40,170 nt of DNA from Pseudo-nitzschia pungens (taxonomy: Eukaryota > Bacillariophyta > Bacillariophyceae > Bacillariales > Bacillariaceae), in assembly GCA_037355855.1 (NCBI GenBank), contig CM074764.1:5071871-5112040 (forward strand), written 5' to 3'. This document shows positions 39,984 through 40,170 of this stretch, in pieces (positions within the stretch are counted from its first letter, which is position 1; each line of letters opens with the position of its first letter). Both the position numbers and the translations under genes were made by a program. The notes under the pieces were generated by a model. It was given only the letters and a program-made list of their open reading frames with translations, made no database searches and was not told the DNA's origin.

Positions 39984-40170
39984 AGAAATTTTTAATATAC
40001 TGAAGGATAGAGTTTAATTTAATAAAATTAATTCTAAAAAGTTATAAATTAACTATTAAATAATAATTATTTAAGCTCCTCGAAGTCAGATTATAATCAG
40101 TGATTAAGGTTGCTATTTAATATATCAATATTATTAACAATCAACCGACAGAACTAGTTTTTAACTAAAA
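39984..40170. other. AT-rich end of the window, no gene seen
   Basis: No tRNA, rRNA or recognisable ORF is present in these last bases. A short palindrome GATTATAATC (near 40089) and AT-rich sequence are all that can be noted. The next gene must lie beyond the window. Confidence 0.5.

Overview
This is plastid DNA from a secondary alga of the red lineage, most likely a diatom. The evidence is consistent across the window: AT-rich DNA, a bacterial-type rRNA operon, the intact red-lineage ribosomal-protein cluster with dnaK divergent from rpl3 and with tufA and rpoA-linked genes retained, and plastid-encoded dnaK, ftsH, chlI, secY, secG, sufB, sufC, ycf42 and ycf45. PetM, PsaM, PsbY, Rpl35 and the order atpI-H-G-F-D-A also fit. 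A close stramenopile relative cannot be excluded from sequence reading alone. Exactly 500 Ns (24671-25170) mark an assembly gap.

Layout. 1-3158 (+) is the 3' half of the rRNA operon: trnA(UGC), lacking only its first base, then 23S and 5S rRNA; it is probably the edge of an inverted repeat. 3159-4787 is an accessory island on the minus strand. It holds a broken gene for a superfamily 3 helicase of the rolling-circle Rep type used by CRESS-DNA viruses and plasmids, an unknown acidic ORF upstream of it, and a perfect 20-bp inverted repeat. dnaK (-) follows. 6980-22917 (+) is one run of 28 recognised genes from rpl3 to rps10, holding the S10, spc, alpha and str groups plus secY, rpoA and tufA. 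It is interrupted by one unrecognised 224-residue ORF between rps19 and rpl22 and by two compositionally odd spacers (rpl6-rpl18 and rps7-tufA).

22918-25177 carries trnL(UAA) and trnC(GCA) on the minus strand, psbY and psaC on the plus strand, then the gap, which almost certainly hides psbB. 25178-26046 has psbT, psbN (opposite strand), psbH, petN and petM. 26367-28273 (+) has rps14, psaM, chlI and secG. 28497-31119 (-) has ycf42, rpl35, rpl20 and ycf45 in transcription order. ftsH (+) follows. 33259-39906 (-) is sufB, sufC, atpI, atpH, atpG, atpF, atpD, atpA in transcription order. The last 264 bases hold no gene that I can recognise.

Together these genes supply translation (rRNA, ribosomal proteins, EF-Tu), transcription (RpoA), protein insertion and quality control (SecY, SecG, DnaK, FtsH), Fe-S cluster assembly (SufBC), chlorophyll synthesis (ChlI), small subunits of photosystems and cytochrome b6f, and most of the ATP synthase. 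The unusual items are the decayed Rep-like gene with its neighbours, the orphan ORF in the ribosomal cluster, and a Ycf42 peroxiredoxin whose catalytic cysteine is a serine.
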